From NCBI GenBank assembly GCA_907165135.1, contig OU015567.1:16001001-16065000 (forward strand): a stretch of 64,000 nucleotides of DNA, written 5' to 3'. This DNA comes from Oikopleura dioica. Its lineage: Eukaryota; Chordata; Appendicularia; Copelata; Oikopleuridae. The notes below the pieces were generated by a model. That model was not told the origin of the DNA, ran no database searches, and was given only the letters and a program-made list of their open reading frames with translations. Position numbers and translations under genes: made by a program. Shown piece by piece: positions 1 to 10,746 of this stretch (position 1 is its first letter; every line of letters begins with the position of its first letter).

Positions 1-2
1 GA

Positions 3-910
3 ATGGAGTCCATGAGAGACACGAGGACGGACTTTCACGTCAGCGTTCTCAACGGATGTCTCTACGCCATCGGCGGCAGAAACAATCGTGGACCGCTCTC
101 CAGCGCGGAAAAATACAGAGTTGATAAGTAAGCACCAATATTAGAGAATTGCTTTTTAACGTCGAAAATGGCAGGAACAAGTGGGAATACGTGAGTAAAT
201 TGCCTCAAGCTGTTTGCGCGCATGCAGGAGCTTCCCTTGACGGCAATTTATACATCTCGGGTGGATTCGCCACGGACGGATTCCAAAAAGGTGTCTTTTG
301 CTACAATCCAGACGATGATAAATGGGAGCCAAGGCGGAATCTGAATAGCGAGCGGGGACTCCACTGCATGGTCGGCTTCAAGGTTAATTTCAAAAAATAG
401 CTGTTTCCATTTATTGCTGAGATTTAGGAGCATTTGTATGTAATTGGAGGGAATAACAAAACAGGCGGCTGCCGGAAAGACATTCTGCTGACTGAAATTT
501 ACAATCTAAAAACGGACCAGTGGACTGAAGCGCGGCCCCTTTTCGAAGGGCAGTCCGAAGCAGGAGCAGCTGTTGTCGACGGGAAAATCTACGTCATCGG
601 AGGACACAACTGGAAGGAGAGAAAAGATGTTAGAACAGTTGCTTGTTATGACCCGGAAACGTGAGTCAAGGCAGCTGCACGGAGCTCCAAAAAAATAAAA
701 ACAGTAGAATCGGATTTGAAAGTGTTTTTAAGGAACGAGTGGGAGAAAGCATCCGAGTTTCCCGAGGCGCTTACTTCCGTCGCTTGCTGTTCCCTTGTTT
801 TGCCGAATGCGACGGTGGCAATGCTGACTCGAGAGAAAGAGAAAACTAAATCGATCGACCAGTTTGACCTGCTGATGGATACCGACTCCGTCGAAGACGT
901 CATCTCCTAG
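3..910 (+). CDS. Kelch-like protein, KLHL9/KLHL13 type (3' part only)
   Basis: This is the C-terminal kelch-propeller part of a BTB-kelch protein. KLHL9/13 proteins are substrate adaptors for CUL3 ubiquitin ligases. Exons joined by GT-AG introns are 3-127, 175-382, 428-660 and 733-910, and the phases agree throughout. Kelch blades show the double glycine followed by Tyr/Trp spacing: LYAIGG, LYISGG, LYVIGG and IYVIGG, each followed by a W of the type KWE, QWTE or EWEK. Phrases such as HAGASLDGNLYISGG and RGLHCM match KLHL9/13 as I remember them. The BTB and BACK domains should lie left of the window. The protein ends with an acidic tail (DTDSVEDVIS). Family assignment is firm; the exact paralogue is an inference. 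Confidence 0.9.
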
Positions 911-1312
911 CAAAATGCTAGTTACTTTCCTGCTGCTTTAACTTCTTTCTTGATGTCTCTGTAAATCGCCATTCTATGTATAGAAGCATTCTATAATTGC
1001 ACATGCAATTTTCTTTGAACAAACCCGTTTGCTTGGTTCTTGAAGAAAACAAACGGTTACTTTTTTTCTTTCTACGAGAGTAAATGTCGTATTTTCTGTT
1101 CTAAGTACCACCATGTCCACCATTGAAGATGTGTTATTTATTAAATGACTCGTCGATTTTTCGTTCGGTTTTCCAAAAAAAATGAATCAACTTCAAAATG
1201 ATCCAGGGCGACAAAATCGAACGAAAAAGAGGTCTATACGGCCGATTTCAACTGTGCTTTCGGTCTCTCTGGCTAGAGCTTGTTTTCTTTAGAAATCGGG
1301 TTATAGGGAGGA
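911..1312. other. Intergenic, KLHL to INTS3
   Basis: No coding exon is visible. Just before the next start codon the sequence TGTTTTCTTTAG (ends 1292) is a pyrimidine-rich AG that would suit cis or spliced-leader trans-splicing 20 nt upstream of the INTS3 ATG. No clear core promoter motif is seen. Confidence 0.4.
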
Positions 1313-4300
1313 ATGAGCGAAAGGCTGCTCGTTTCGACGGCGCTTGATGCTAGGGATGAAATCGAAGATTACTGGTTGAAGCACAGAGACTCTGTTCTCC
1401 AGCAAGTTAAGCTCCCGAATCCAGACTTGATCGATAGTGATACTTCGCGGCTACTTATTCAGGACAGAGTAAGACTAGACTCCCCTCCCAGTTGCGAATG
1501 TCACATTCGGAATGTAAGATTGTAAACTCTGAAGCAGGCTTGTCAACAGAACAACCCAGACGAGCTGCTGGTCGGTGCGTGCTGCGTGTTCATTCTCAGC
1601 AAAGACGAGCGCGTTTCGCAGCTGTGGCTGAATGCGCTCTGCAACGCGTCACGTGACTCGCTACAAACGACGATCGGGCGCGTCGTCGACTTGATCTCCA
1701 GAAAATATCCGAAATTTACAGATCACGTGCAAGTGAAAATAGTGCGGCTTCTGGCCAATCTCGCCGAAAAAGGATTCGGTGCGCATGCGATTGTCAACAT
1801 TCTCCTGCGACAGATAACTGGGGGCAGTCTTTCAAACGAGAACTTGAGACTCACAGGTAAAATTTTAAGTTTTCGTTTGTTTTCATTAAAATTCAAGAGA
1901 CGATGCTGGACGTGTTGATCGGAAACCGCAATTGGCTCGAGCGCAACACGGAATGTTTTCAATTCGCTACCTTCCGCTACCTCCGTCTTATCCAGGACCA
2001 CTACGGCAACCCGGCCTGCGAGCGTCTTTTGCATAAAGAGATCAATTTCGTCATTCATAACCTCCGCAACAAGTTTTCGGACATTCTGCCCATCGGAAAG
2101 GACCTTGTTCGCTTACTGATGGCAGTCTGCGGAATCGACGTCTTCCGCGAGTTCTGGACGGCGCTGCTCAATAATCCCCAGTCGCTGCAGCCCAAGTTCA
2201 CCGGGCTCCAGGAACTGCTCAAGATCCGCACGCCGACGAAATTCGTCAAGCTCAACGTCACAGTCGAGCTCCACAACAAGATTTCGTTTATGCTGGCGAA
2301 GGTGAAGTTCGGCCAGCACCACCACTACGAAAAGTGGCTCGTCAACAAGTACCTCTCCTCGATGACGTCACAGACGCTGATCCCTGATATAATGCGCTTC
2401 ATCGTCGCTTGCATCATTCCCACTAACGAAATTCTCGCATCCGATGTTCTGCCTCGCTGGGCCTTCTGCGGCTTCATGCTCAGCCAGTGCAGTAATCTGC
2501 AGGCGACGTCCTCCGCCAGGTTGAGCCTCATTTGGGACTGGCTGCTCTTCAACGAGAACAGGAACACAATCATGGACATCGAGCCAGGGCTGCTCTTGAT
2601 GCAGCAATCAAGGAAGACTCACCCCCAGACGACGTATGGGCTTCTTGATTTCCTCCTGCGCCTTGTCAAAGAGTTCTACCCGCCGATGGAGGACGAAATA
2701 AAACGAGGAATTATAAATAGCTTTCGCTGCTGCATTAAAGTGAGTGCCATTCTTTCCGCCTTGGCGTTTCCTTTTCACATTTTCAGGTCGGAGTCGCAAA
2801 GTCAATCGAGCCGATTTTGATAGAGACGCAGCGTTACGCTGCCATTACACCCTGCCTTCACAGCATGATTCAGCAGAACTTGCAAGAGTTTATCCGCCCG
2901 GAGCACCGAGTAAAGATAGACGCGCCGGGGAAGAAAGCGCCGCGCAGAGCAGACCCTGTCGATGGTCGCTTCTCGGACGAAGACGAAGACTCAAACGACG
3001 CGTCAGACGTAAGAAGATCGAAAACGGAGAGTTTGCCTCTTTTGAAAACTGGGGAAGCTGAACAGAATGACAGGCAGATAGAAAATTCGAAAGCAAGTGT
3101 AGTGAGCAGGGCGGATTTTCAGAATCGCTATTTTCAAATTCTGGAGCAGATAAATGCGCTGAAACGCGATACAATGAGCTGCGCAGTTGAGCTAGACGAG
3201 AGGATAGAGAAAATCAAGTTGATCGACATGGACATGGCGGAAGCGATGGAAAACCTAATCAAGTTCAAATCCGAGGAAGACGAGTTTGCTCACCATCTCG
3301 ATATTGTCCTCTCGAAAGTGAGCGCGTTCGATAATGGGCCCTTCGACAGCGACATTTGCGACCCTGTGGCGACTTGTATCTACAGGAAAAGTTAATCAGG
3401 CAAAACAACTGATGTGCAAATTAATTAATAATTATATTATCAACTTCTTATTCTTGGATTTCAAGCCTTCCAAGTAACGAATAATTCAAAGCAGTCAATT
3501 AACTTTATCAGCCTTTGTTACGGATCGTACGAGCCGATCCGTATTCCGAGCGAGAAAGCAGACGATGACGAGTTCGACGAGTTGCTAGGTCGCCCATTGT
3601 ACATTTTATTTCGTCAAATTCTGGAGCGCATAGACAGAGGAGAAGAACTGGAAAATCTGATGGACTTGCTGGTAAGTCTGCAGAACAACGACGGACGAAC
3701 TGTGCATCACTTTCTGTTCTACATTTACGGCCACAACTTGCAGCACAAAAGCGACGGCTGGAGCCTTTTCCCCACTTTCTGCAAGAGAATTACCGAAACT
3801 GAGCAAATTGAAGCGCTGGAAATACAGCTGCCACTCTCCATCGCCTCTCTGCTGGAGCACGAGCGGGGTAGCTCGTTGATTTTTATCAAGACGATTATCG
3901 ATCTTTAGAGTTACTTTTTCGGCTTCTTCCAAAGATGTACAAAGAGCATGCCAAGCTGCTGATCAATCATCACGAAGTGACGCGTATAATTCTGTCTGAG
4001 ATTACGCCAAAAGACCTTCAGTTTCTACAGGTTGCAAAAGCGCATTAATCACCCTTGTGACTGATTTTTAGACTCGACTGATGGTCGGCGAGTTGACCAT
4101 GTTCAAGACGAATACTCCGGCGAATCAGAACGACTTTAAGAATCTGCTGATCGATTCTCTCAACTGGGAGTCTTTTGAGCAGCAGGCCCTCTGGGTTCTG
4201 GTCTTTGCGCACAAAAATGTCAAACCTGAGTCCTGGGGCGTAGTCGTTCCCTATTTGAGCGAAGAAATTCATTTCGGTAGAGCTATTGGCAATAATAATA

Positions 4301-5392
4301 TCACTTTTGATTTGTTTTGTTTGCAGAGGCAGTTACCGCGATTTCGAACTACTTCTACGGGCGGGACGAGTACAAGCCCTCCCAAGAGCTCTCCCGGCTG
4401 TTTCTTTGCGCGAAGGAATCCAGATGGATCGCCGCGTTGATGATGTTGTTTTGCGACAGCGAGGAGAAGCGCAAGAACTTTTACGAGCAAATAGGCACAA
4501 CTCTTATGCTCAGTCTCAAGAAAACTCCGGTGATAGATTTCGCTTCTTTTCTCTCAATTCAAGGTTTATGTAGTCAAGCTCGCAAGCTGGGGGAAGGAGA
4601 AAGCGTCAATTCGACGGAGGCAGCAAAAAAGAGGAGCCATCCTTCGTGGGCATCTTGAAACACCTCAATCTTTTCCGAATGACAGTCGAGAACAGAGCAA
4701 ACACGGGTGATAAACGTAAGAACTCTGTTTTTCCTTTGAATTTTTTGGAAATTATACTAGCGGATAGAGAATTGATTGAATTTTTCAGAAATGCAAAAAC
4801 TTTCAAAAAAATTGTGTCTTGTCCTTGTTATAGCGCTTCAAAGGCGCCATGGAGATTAGTTCTCAACGCGACTGTTAACGGTTTAAAAAGGGGTAAAAGG
4901 GCATACTAATTAATAGTACGATCTGCATTCAACGTTGAAAAAATTTTTGCGTGCCGGCGTTAACTTATAATTTGTTGAAGGAATGCGAAAAGCAGCTAAT
5001 GATCCTAAAACGATTCTCGGCGACGACACTTTTCTGTCAGTGCTAATGGCGGCGAAGGACAACTCGTCGGCGATTCCCGATGACGAGTCAGAGGACTTTT
5101 CCGACTTGTGGAAAATCATTGAAGAAATGGAAGTTTTCAATGACGATTCCCCGGTAAGTTTCGAATCAAATCGACTGAGAATTTTTGAAACATAATTTTT
5201 TTTAATTAATTTATTTTTTCGAAGGTTTGTTTCCTAGCGAAAATTTTACGTTTACAAGAAATATTCTGTCTTCAGAAGCAGAGAAAAGAAGCGGGGAAGA
5301 AGCAAAGCAAAAAACACAAAAGAACACCTATCGAAATAAGCGACGACTCTGAGAGCGATTCTGAAACTCCGCCCAAGAAAAAGCGAACGTGA
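1313..5392 (+). CDS. INTS3: Integrator complex subunit 3
   Basis: INTS3 belongs to the nuclear Integrator complex, which cleaves snRNA and paused RNA polymerase II transcripts, and to the SOSS single-strand DNA damage complex. I assign exons 1313-1468, 1538-1856, 1898-2739, 2787-3385, 3512-3867, 3909-4030, 4072-4276, 4327-4715, 4981-5153 and 5276-5392. The N-terminal RLLVSTALDARDE, the helical-repeat core (IGKDLVRLL, PKFTGLQELL, SDVLPRWA, IMDIEPGLLLM, DFLLRLVKEFYPP) and the later GRPLYILFRQIL and SLNWESFEQ follow vertebrate INTS3 in order. The tail is acidic/basic (ISDDSESDSE, PPKKKR), like a nuclear signal. Predicted length is 1092 residues; human is about 1043. Two oddities: the 3386-3511 intron fits only as GA-AG, and a one-base loss in the A run 4625-4630 breaks the frame. 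Confidence 0.93.
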
Positions 5393-5540
5393 TGGACTAA
5401 GGCGGAAAGTCGCTAAGTAACCATTTCTGTCACCGATCACTCTTCACTGCTGCTCTTTCCTTGCTTCACACTGAATGTACAAATACTGCCAGATAGACAC
5501 ATATACTGTATATGACGTACGCCCAAGATCATCGGAAGAG

Positions 5541-5552
5541 AATTGTTTTCAG
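5541..5552 (+). promoter_or_regulatory. Candidate spliced-leader trans-splice acceptor before CDK1
   Basis: AATTGTTTTCAG ends 7 nt before the CDK1 start at 5560. Only about 160 bp separate it from the INTS3 stop, so the two genes could be co-transcribed and resolved by trans-splicing. This is inferred from position; no leader sequence lies in the window. Confidence 0.4.
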
Positions 5553-5559
5553 ACGAGTC

Positions 5560-8286
5560 ATGACATCGAACATCAGCAACTACAAAAAAATTGAGAAGAT
5601 CGGAGAAGGAACATATGGAGTTGTCTACAAAGTAAGGGCAATACTTGGAAATTTTCAAATCAGAAGATATTCTATCGTCGGGTGCGCGTCGATCGCTACG
5701 GTTTCGGGGTTTTGCGTCGATCCCTACGATGCGTCGATCGCTACGGTTGCGTCGATCCCTACGGTTGAAACTGACTCATGTCTAGGAAGGAAAGATAGGG
5801 TCTTCAACTTTTCTGCACGTGAACGAAAAAATACTTTTCAAAGACATATTTATGTGAAAATTTTATTGAATTTTCTTGTAATTCAATCGGTTTTTAGTTG
5901 AAGGGTTGGTACGCTCTTTATCATATCGTGAAATATTTTGCTAAAATTTGTCATTTTTCTGGCAAAAAAAACGAAAAATGCAAAAATAAATTAAGCAAAA
6001 ATCAATTCTTTAAAATCACTTCTCATCAAAGAGCCAACAAAGTAAAAACAGACAATCACGCAATATAGAAAAGCAATAACCCATTAGATCTTTTATGATA
6101 AGTTGCAGACCCTATCTTTCTTTCCTAGGCATGAGTCATTTCTAACCGTAGGGATCGACGCAACCGTAGCGATCGACGCATCGTAGGGATCGACGCAAAA
6201 CCCCGAAACCGTAGCGATCGACGCGCACCCTCTATCGTCGTATACCGTATACGGTATACGGGAAGGCTTCATTTCCCCAAGAGCTTCATTTGCCCAGGCT
6301 GCGGAGATGAAGCTATTTGGAAAATGAAGCTCTGGAGAAATAAAGCTCTTGAGAAAATGAAGCCTACCCGTCGTCTGGGGTCGGCGACCCATCTTTCAAA
6401 TAAAAGATGGGTTAGGGAAAGATGGGTTTTCCCGAAAGATGGGTAAGATGGGAATGATGGGAAAGATGGGTTTCAAAGATGGGAAAGATGGGTACCCGAA
6501 AGATGGGGAAGATGGGTTCCAAATATGGGAATAATGGGTCTCGGAAAAGGAAAGGATGGGTTTTAAGACACAGGAAACATTGATTTTTGGCCAAAACACA
6601 GGGTTTTTTCGACCAAGTTTAAACATAATAACTAAAATAATTTCTTTTTTTTTTCCAGATAACTTATAACTTTAAAGTTCTATAATCACAAATCCCCATA
6701 AGATGGAAAAAACTGTATATTGACCCATTGACCGTGTAAATTGACCCTTTTATATGCTTATTTTCGACAACTCAGGCCCTGTGTGAGCAACTCAGGCCTG
6801 TTTTTTAACTCAGGTCGGGGTCAGGCTCAGGGTTTTTTTTTCTCGAGCCTCGATTTTACTCAGGCACACAGGTCAGGGCCTACGTACTCAGTACTCAGGG
6901 GCCTGACTCAGGGTTTTTCTCAGGTCAGATTGCCGAGCCCAGATTTTAACTCAGCTCAGCTCAATTATTTTTAGAAACTACTGTACATCAGGTTTAGAAA
7001 ACTAGATAGAAATCCGATGTTCAAACTGAGTGAAACCCATCTTACCCATCATTCGAACCCATCTTTCCCATCATTTGAACCCATCTTTCCCATCTTTCGG
7101 GAGACCCATCTTTCCCATCTTTCAGAATCAAAAGATGGGTTATGGAAAGATGGGTTTACCCATCTTACCCATCTTTCCCATCACCCATCTTTCCCATCTT
7201 ACCCATATTTGAAAGATGGACCGCCGACCCCAGCCCGTCGTATACGGGCGTATTTTTCATCAAGATATTTTAATGTTGTTCAGGCAATCTACCAGCCTGA
7301 TAAGCTGGCCTCGGCATTCTGTAACGGATCCTGATACATGAGTTAAGGACTAAAATTTTAGCGAAATCGGGACTTTTTCGTCCTTTTTAGTCAAAAAATC
7401 AAATTTTCAAACATGATTTTGAGGGTGTTAGAGTCGAGATAGACCCCCCGAAAAATGATTTTTTCCCATCATTTGAAACCATCTTACCCATCTTTGGGGA
7501 GACCCATCTTTCCTATCTTTTAAAGATGGACGGCCAACCCCAGATACAGAACTTCCCTGTTCTGTTTCCTGTGTTAAAGTCGAGCGAAATAATTTTTGAC
7601 CTGTGTCTGTCCTGTTTCTGTATACAGGATGCCGAGGCCAGCTGACAAGACGACAGTAGCTCTGAAAAAGATCCGAGTAGAAGGCGATGATGAAGGAGTT
7701 CCGAGCACGAGCATTCGAGAAATCGCGCTTTTGAAAGGTAAACAAATATTTCGAGAGCTTACACTGACTCCTCTTCAGAGTTGAAACATGAAAACATCGT
7801 GAAACTAATCGACGTCTCGCTGGACGAAGAACAACTGTTTCTTATTTTCGAGTTTCTCTCTTGCGATTTAAAAAACTACCTCGACAAGCAAAGACGAGCG
7901 AAGAAAAGGCTAGACCAAGTGACGGTAAAGTCCTACACCTTCCAAATTCTTCAGGTAGCCGTATATCCGAAACAGTTTCAATCGAGAATTATTAAAAACG
8001 GAACTCAGGCACTGTCGTTTTGTCATTCGAGAAGAGTACTCCACCGAGATCTCAAACCTCAAAATTTGCTGATTTCGCCGGAGACGGGAATTCTCAAACT
8101 CGCTGATTTCGGCCTCGGTCGCGCATTCAACATCCCACTCCGAGTCTACACTCACGAAGTCGTCACACTTTGGTACCGAGCGCCAGAAGTGCTTCTCGGC
8201 TGTTTGGTAAGCGCCGAGAAATAGTTTTGTTGATAATAATTTTTATCTATTTGATGTAAATATATGATATATTTATATATATCATA

Positions 8287-8331
<45 letters not shown>

Positions 8332-8690
8332 GATATATTATATATCCCATTTAGAGATACTCGATTCCGATTGACATGTGGGCAGTAGGAGCTATTTTCG
8401 CGGAGATAGCGACGCTGAGAGCACTGTTTGCCGGAGACTCCGAGATTGATCAGTTATACAGGATCTTCAGGATTCTAGGAACACCCTCGAACAGGGTTTG
8501 GAAGGGCGTAGAAAGCTTCAAGGACTGGAAGGAGGGCTTCCCCAAGTGGGAAGGCAGCGGAATCCCTTTTGACGAGAACTGGCCCATCTGCGAGCAAGGA
8601 AAAGACCTTCTTCGCAAGTTCCTGATTTACGATCCAGCGAGCCGACTCAGCGCTAAAGCTGCGCTCAACCACCCCTACTTTCAAAAGTAA
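5560..8690 (+). CDS. CDK1-type cyclin-dependent kinase, PSTSIRE variant
   Basis: This is a Ser/Thr kinase of the cell-cycle CDK family. Exons are 5560-5636, 7628-7737, 7779-7954, 8009-8206 and 8355-8690, giving about 298 residues (human CDK1 has 297). Visible motifs in order are [11 protein letters not shown] (glycine loop with the inhibitory Thr-Tyr pair), VALKKI (catalytic Lys), [10 protein letters not shown] (cyclin-binding helix, Ala to Ser against PSTAIRE), [17 protein letters not shown] (usually DFGLARAF), [14 protein letters not shown] (T-loop Thr kept), [13 protein letters not shown] and [20 protein letters not shown] favours CDK1 over CDK2. Intron 1 (5637-7627) needs a GG-AG boundary to keep the VYKVR strand. 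A canonical alternative (donor 5632, acceptor before 7650) would delete most of the beta2-beta3 loop. The C-terminus lacks the usual tail after HPYF; a short extra exon using the GTAAGT at 8686 is possible. Confidence 0.9.
5671..6240. mobile_element. Non-autonomous DNA element with long TIRs and 10-bp TSD (Mutator-like)
   Basis: The 10-mer TCTATCGTCG occurs directly at 5671-5680 and 6231-6240. Between the copies, arms 5681-5809 and 6101-6230 are inverted repeats of about 130 bp that begin GGTGCGCGTCGATCG and end in the complement. Each arm contains alternating sub-repeats of GCGTCGATCGCTACGG and GCGTCGATCCCTACG. Long TIRs plus a 9-11 bp duplication are typical of Mutator-like elements. The internal 290 bp codes for nothing. 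It lies inside CDK1 intron 1. Confidence 0.8.
6265..6364. repeat. Palindrome with 27-bp arms
   Basis: Arms 6265-6291 and 6338-6364 are inverted copies with about three mismatches, built on GGCTTCATTT and AAATGAAGCC. Inner copies of AGCTTCATTT and AAATGAAGCT extend the pairing. It sits between two larger elements in CDK1 intron 1 and next to the palindrome CCGTATACGG. Confidence 0.7.
6367..7241. mobile_element. DNA element with CTGGGGTCGGCG TIRs and 8-bp TSD
   Basis: CCCGTCGT is duplicated at 6367-6374 and 7234-7241. The element starts CTGGGGTCGGCG and ends CGCCGACCCCAG. Inside, the left end holds many AAGATGGG units on one strand and the right end holds the complementary CCCATCTT units, so the two ends fold on each other. 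An 8-bp duplication is usual for hAT-type transposition; no transposase is present. The middle (about 6765-6965) is a cluster of CTCAGG-containing motifs. Confidence 0.7.
7440..7544. repeat. One-ended fragment related to the 6375-7233 element
   Basis: It has CCCATC/CCCATCTT units followed by AAGATGGACGGCCAACCCCAG-like sequence, matching the right end of the neighbouring element. A matching left end is not seen, so it is a truncated relative within CDK1 intron 1. Confidence 0.5.
8260..8345. repeat. TA-rich microsatellite in CDK1 intron 4
   Basis: About 85 bp of TATATA/ATATTTATAT runs make this intron (8207-8354) longer than its neighbours. Length polymorphism is expected. Confidence 0.85.
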
Positions 8691-8953
8691 GTCAACTAAT
8701 CATCTGCTCATTGTGGTAGGACCTCTTCATTGACTTCAAAATATGCGATGTTTCTGAAATTATTCCCATGCTCAATTAAATTCTATTTGCTCAGCATGAT
8801 AGGCTGATTCTAAAGATAATTTTTAGTATAATCTCAAGTTGAGATTATAAACAGAGACACTGTTTTATATATGCTGTCAAACTGGAGAGTCTATGTTCCC
8901 GAACCACAGTTTTGGTCCCCCAGGGTACCAGACCGTAGCTTACGGTCTCATCG
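8691..8953. other. Non-coding, 3' of CDK1
   Basis: No exon or clear repeat is visible. The stretch should contain the CDK1 3' UTR, but I see no unambiguous polyadenylation signal. Confidence 0.3.
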
Positions 8954-9270
8954 TTTTCTAGGGGTGTAGGGGGGCCCAGTTCTGCAGCAGAACCTGGTTC
9001 TGCAAATTGCAGAAATGATTCTGTAAATACAGAACCTGGTTCTGCAGTCAGAGTTTCTGTGCGCTCCGCGCCTGTCTTGAAGAAACTTCAAGATTATGAC
9101 AAGTCAGAACAAACATGCAAGCCTTATTTAACGTGCTGATACTGAGGAAATTCAAATAATATCAATTTTAAAATCTGACTGCAGAACCAGATTCTGCATT
9201 TACAGAAACCGGTTCTGCATTTGCAGAACCTGGTTCTGGCAGAACCGGGCCGCCCGCCACCCTTTTCTAG
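8954..9270. mobile_element. hAT-like MITE with 8-bp TSD
   Basis: TTTTCTAG is repeated at 8954-8961 and 9263-9270. The 301-bp interior has imperfect inverted ends: GGGTGTAGGGGGGCCC on the left against the complement of GGGCCGCCCGCCACCC on the right. These continue as inverted arrays of AGAACCTGGTTCTGCA-type units (about 8968-9055 and 9176-9262). The duplication length and G-rich GGGGTG terminus resemble hAT MITEs. No ORF. Confidence 0.7.
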
Positions 9271-9636
9271 AGGGTTCGAAAGCAAAAATATTTAACTGTC
9301 AGTTACCTGTAATTCTAGCTTCGAGCCGCCGTACAAATCGAAAATCATGAAGAACGTAACGAATATTCACTGAATACAAAAGTATTTACTGTATCACTAC
9401 TATCTCACAAAAACAGTATAATCTCACAAAAATTCAGATGAATTCTATCCTAGTTAAGACTTTCACATTCCTATATTTGACTGCCATTAATCCACATGTA
9501 TCCACACCTTTTGTCCTCACCACCGTGGAACCTAGGATCTTCCTGCCAAGATGTTATTTTCTGAAATATAATCGATTTATTTTTAGAGCTGAATCCGCGC
9601 TGATGCCAGGTTAACTATCGATGCTTCTTGCTCAAG
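9271..9636. other. Non-coding stretch with possible leader acceptor
   Basis: No gene is recognised. TTTATTTTTAG ending at 9596 could be a splice or trans-splice acceptor 40 nt before the ATG at 9637; two short upstream ATGs (9603, 9621) lie between them. Confidence 0.3.
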
Positions 9637-10009
9637 ATGGGCCTAATCAAGACGACTTGCAATGAACTGGTCAGACTATATTGGTCTAGTCGCTGCGTCA
9701 GACTAGTTTTCGCTCTCATTCAAATATGCGCCGTCACCATTATAAGGTATCCCGTGTCATATTTATAGATCGGCTTGATTAGAATTTGTAAAAAAATAAA
9801 TAAATTGAATTAGCTTCACGATCCAATGCCAGCTCGACGGAATTCCGATTTTCACCGAAATCTCAATCTTCGACCTGTTGCGCTTTGTAGCGGAGTACCA
9901 CTTACGCTCGGTGAAAAACTTTCTGTTCCAAGTACGCTACTGGAGTTACTACAACGAAGATGGCTTGCTCGTAGTGAACGTGCCCAGCTCGCTTCCGCGC
10001 ATGTGCTGA
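9637..10009 (+). CDS. Possible small membrane protein, two exons, unrecognised
   Basis: I do not recognise this product. Exons 9637-9746 and 9814-10009, joined by a 67-bp GT-AG intron with matching phase, encode 101 residues. An N-terminal basic segment is followed by a hydrophobic stretch (CVRLVFALIQICAVTIISF) long enough to span a membrane. After that comes a region rich in aromatic residues (FLFQVRYWSYYNEDGLLVV) and a stop. The start has A at -3. For it: the two open segments join exactly through canonical splice sites. Against it: two short upstream ATGs and no known family. It lies between a hAT-like MITE and a giant hairpin, so it could also be a remnant. Confidence 0.35.
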
Positions 10010-10746
10010 TCCGACAAATTAAAATGCCCGTTTTCGATTCTCGCCTTTCACTTTCAACTTCATTTGCATATAACTCTTTCATTCTTGTTCGTCTTTTGTG
10101 TTTCAAAAATTTCCATCTTCTCGGAAAAAGCTATCTTCAGTTCAACGCAAAATAATATTTCAATGGGGATAATATGTACCCAGCTAAATAGGAAGTCCCT
10201 AAATTCATCCTCGATCTTCATGCAAGGGTCTTCTAGTTCATCCCGCCCGCGCAGCCTCTTCCGTTTATGAGCAAATCTGGAAAGTCAAGATAGCCTCTCA
10301 TAGCTGGTTGGTACGCACGTCGATTACTTTTCTTGTTTATTTAAGATAAAACAATGACTTCTGCGTGGGCGAGATGAAGTAAGGGACCCATGAACCAAGT
10401 TAGAGGATGAACAAGGGGAGCCCCCATTTTATTCATGTAGATTCAGATTCCTTCGAAAATCGGCAACTCCCAACACTCATAGAAATCCTTTAAAATCAAT
10501 GATCTTAACGCTTTTCTCAGGCTGCTTTCTGATCTTGTACAAAAATACACATCTCCTCTAATACTTGCCCTTTTCCAATTTTCTCGATGACAATTTCAAT
10601 AAAAAGAATTCTCCAAAATCCTCTCGAAAATTAAAGTATTCAATTGGAATAATGATCTCGCATTCTTTTTCTAGTTGGATTAATTTCATGTCAGGAATAG
10701 AATAAAGAATATCTCGCAGAGACTGTAAGAGCTTTTAAAGCAAATG
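10010..10746. other. Non-coding, with weak inverted repeat
   Basis: No gene is visible. Segments 10203-10254 and 10361-10411 are imperfect inverted copies (TTCATCCTC... CCCGCCCGCGCAG against CTGCGTGGGCGAGATGAA... GAGGATGAAC), probably a decayed foldback element. Confidence 0.45.

Noticed and set aside
4570-4592. A 23-bp intron in INTS3 that would restore the frame
   Set aside because: Too short for known spliceosomal introns here (minimum about 40 bp); a single missing A at 4625-4630 explains it better.
9826-10155. 109-codon + frame and an 84-codon - frame overlapping 9637-10009
   Set aside because: Both are low-complexity in amino-acid pattern and overlap the better supported spliced frame; neither has a family signature.
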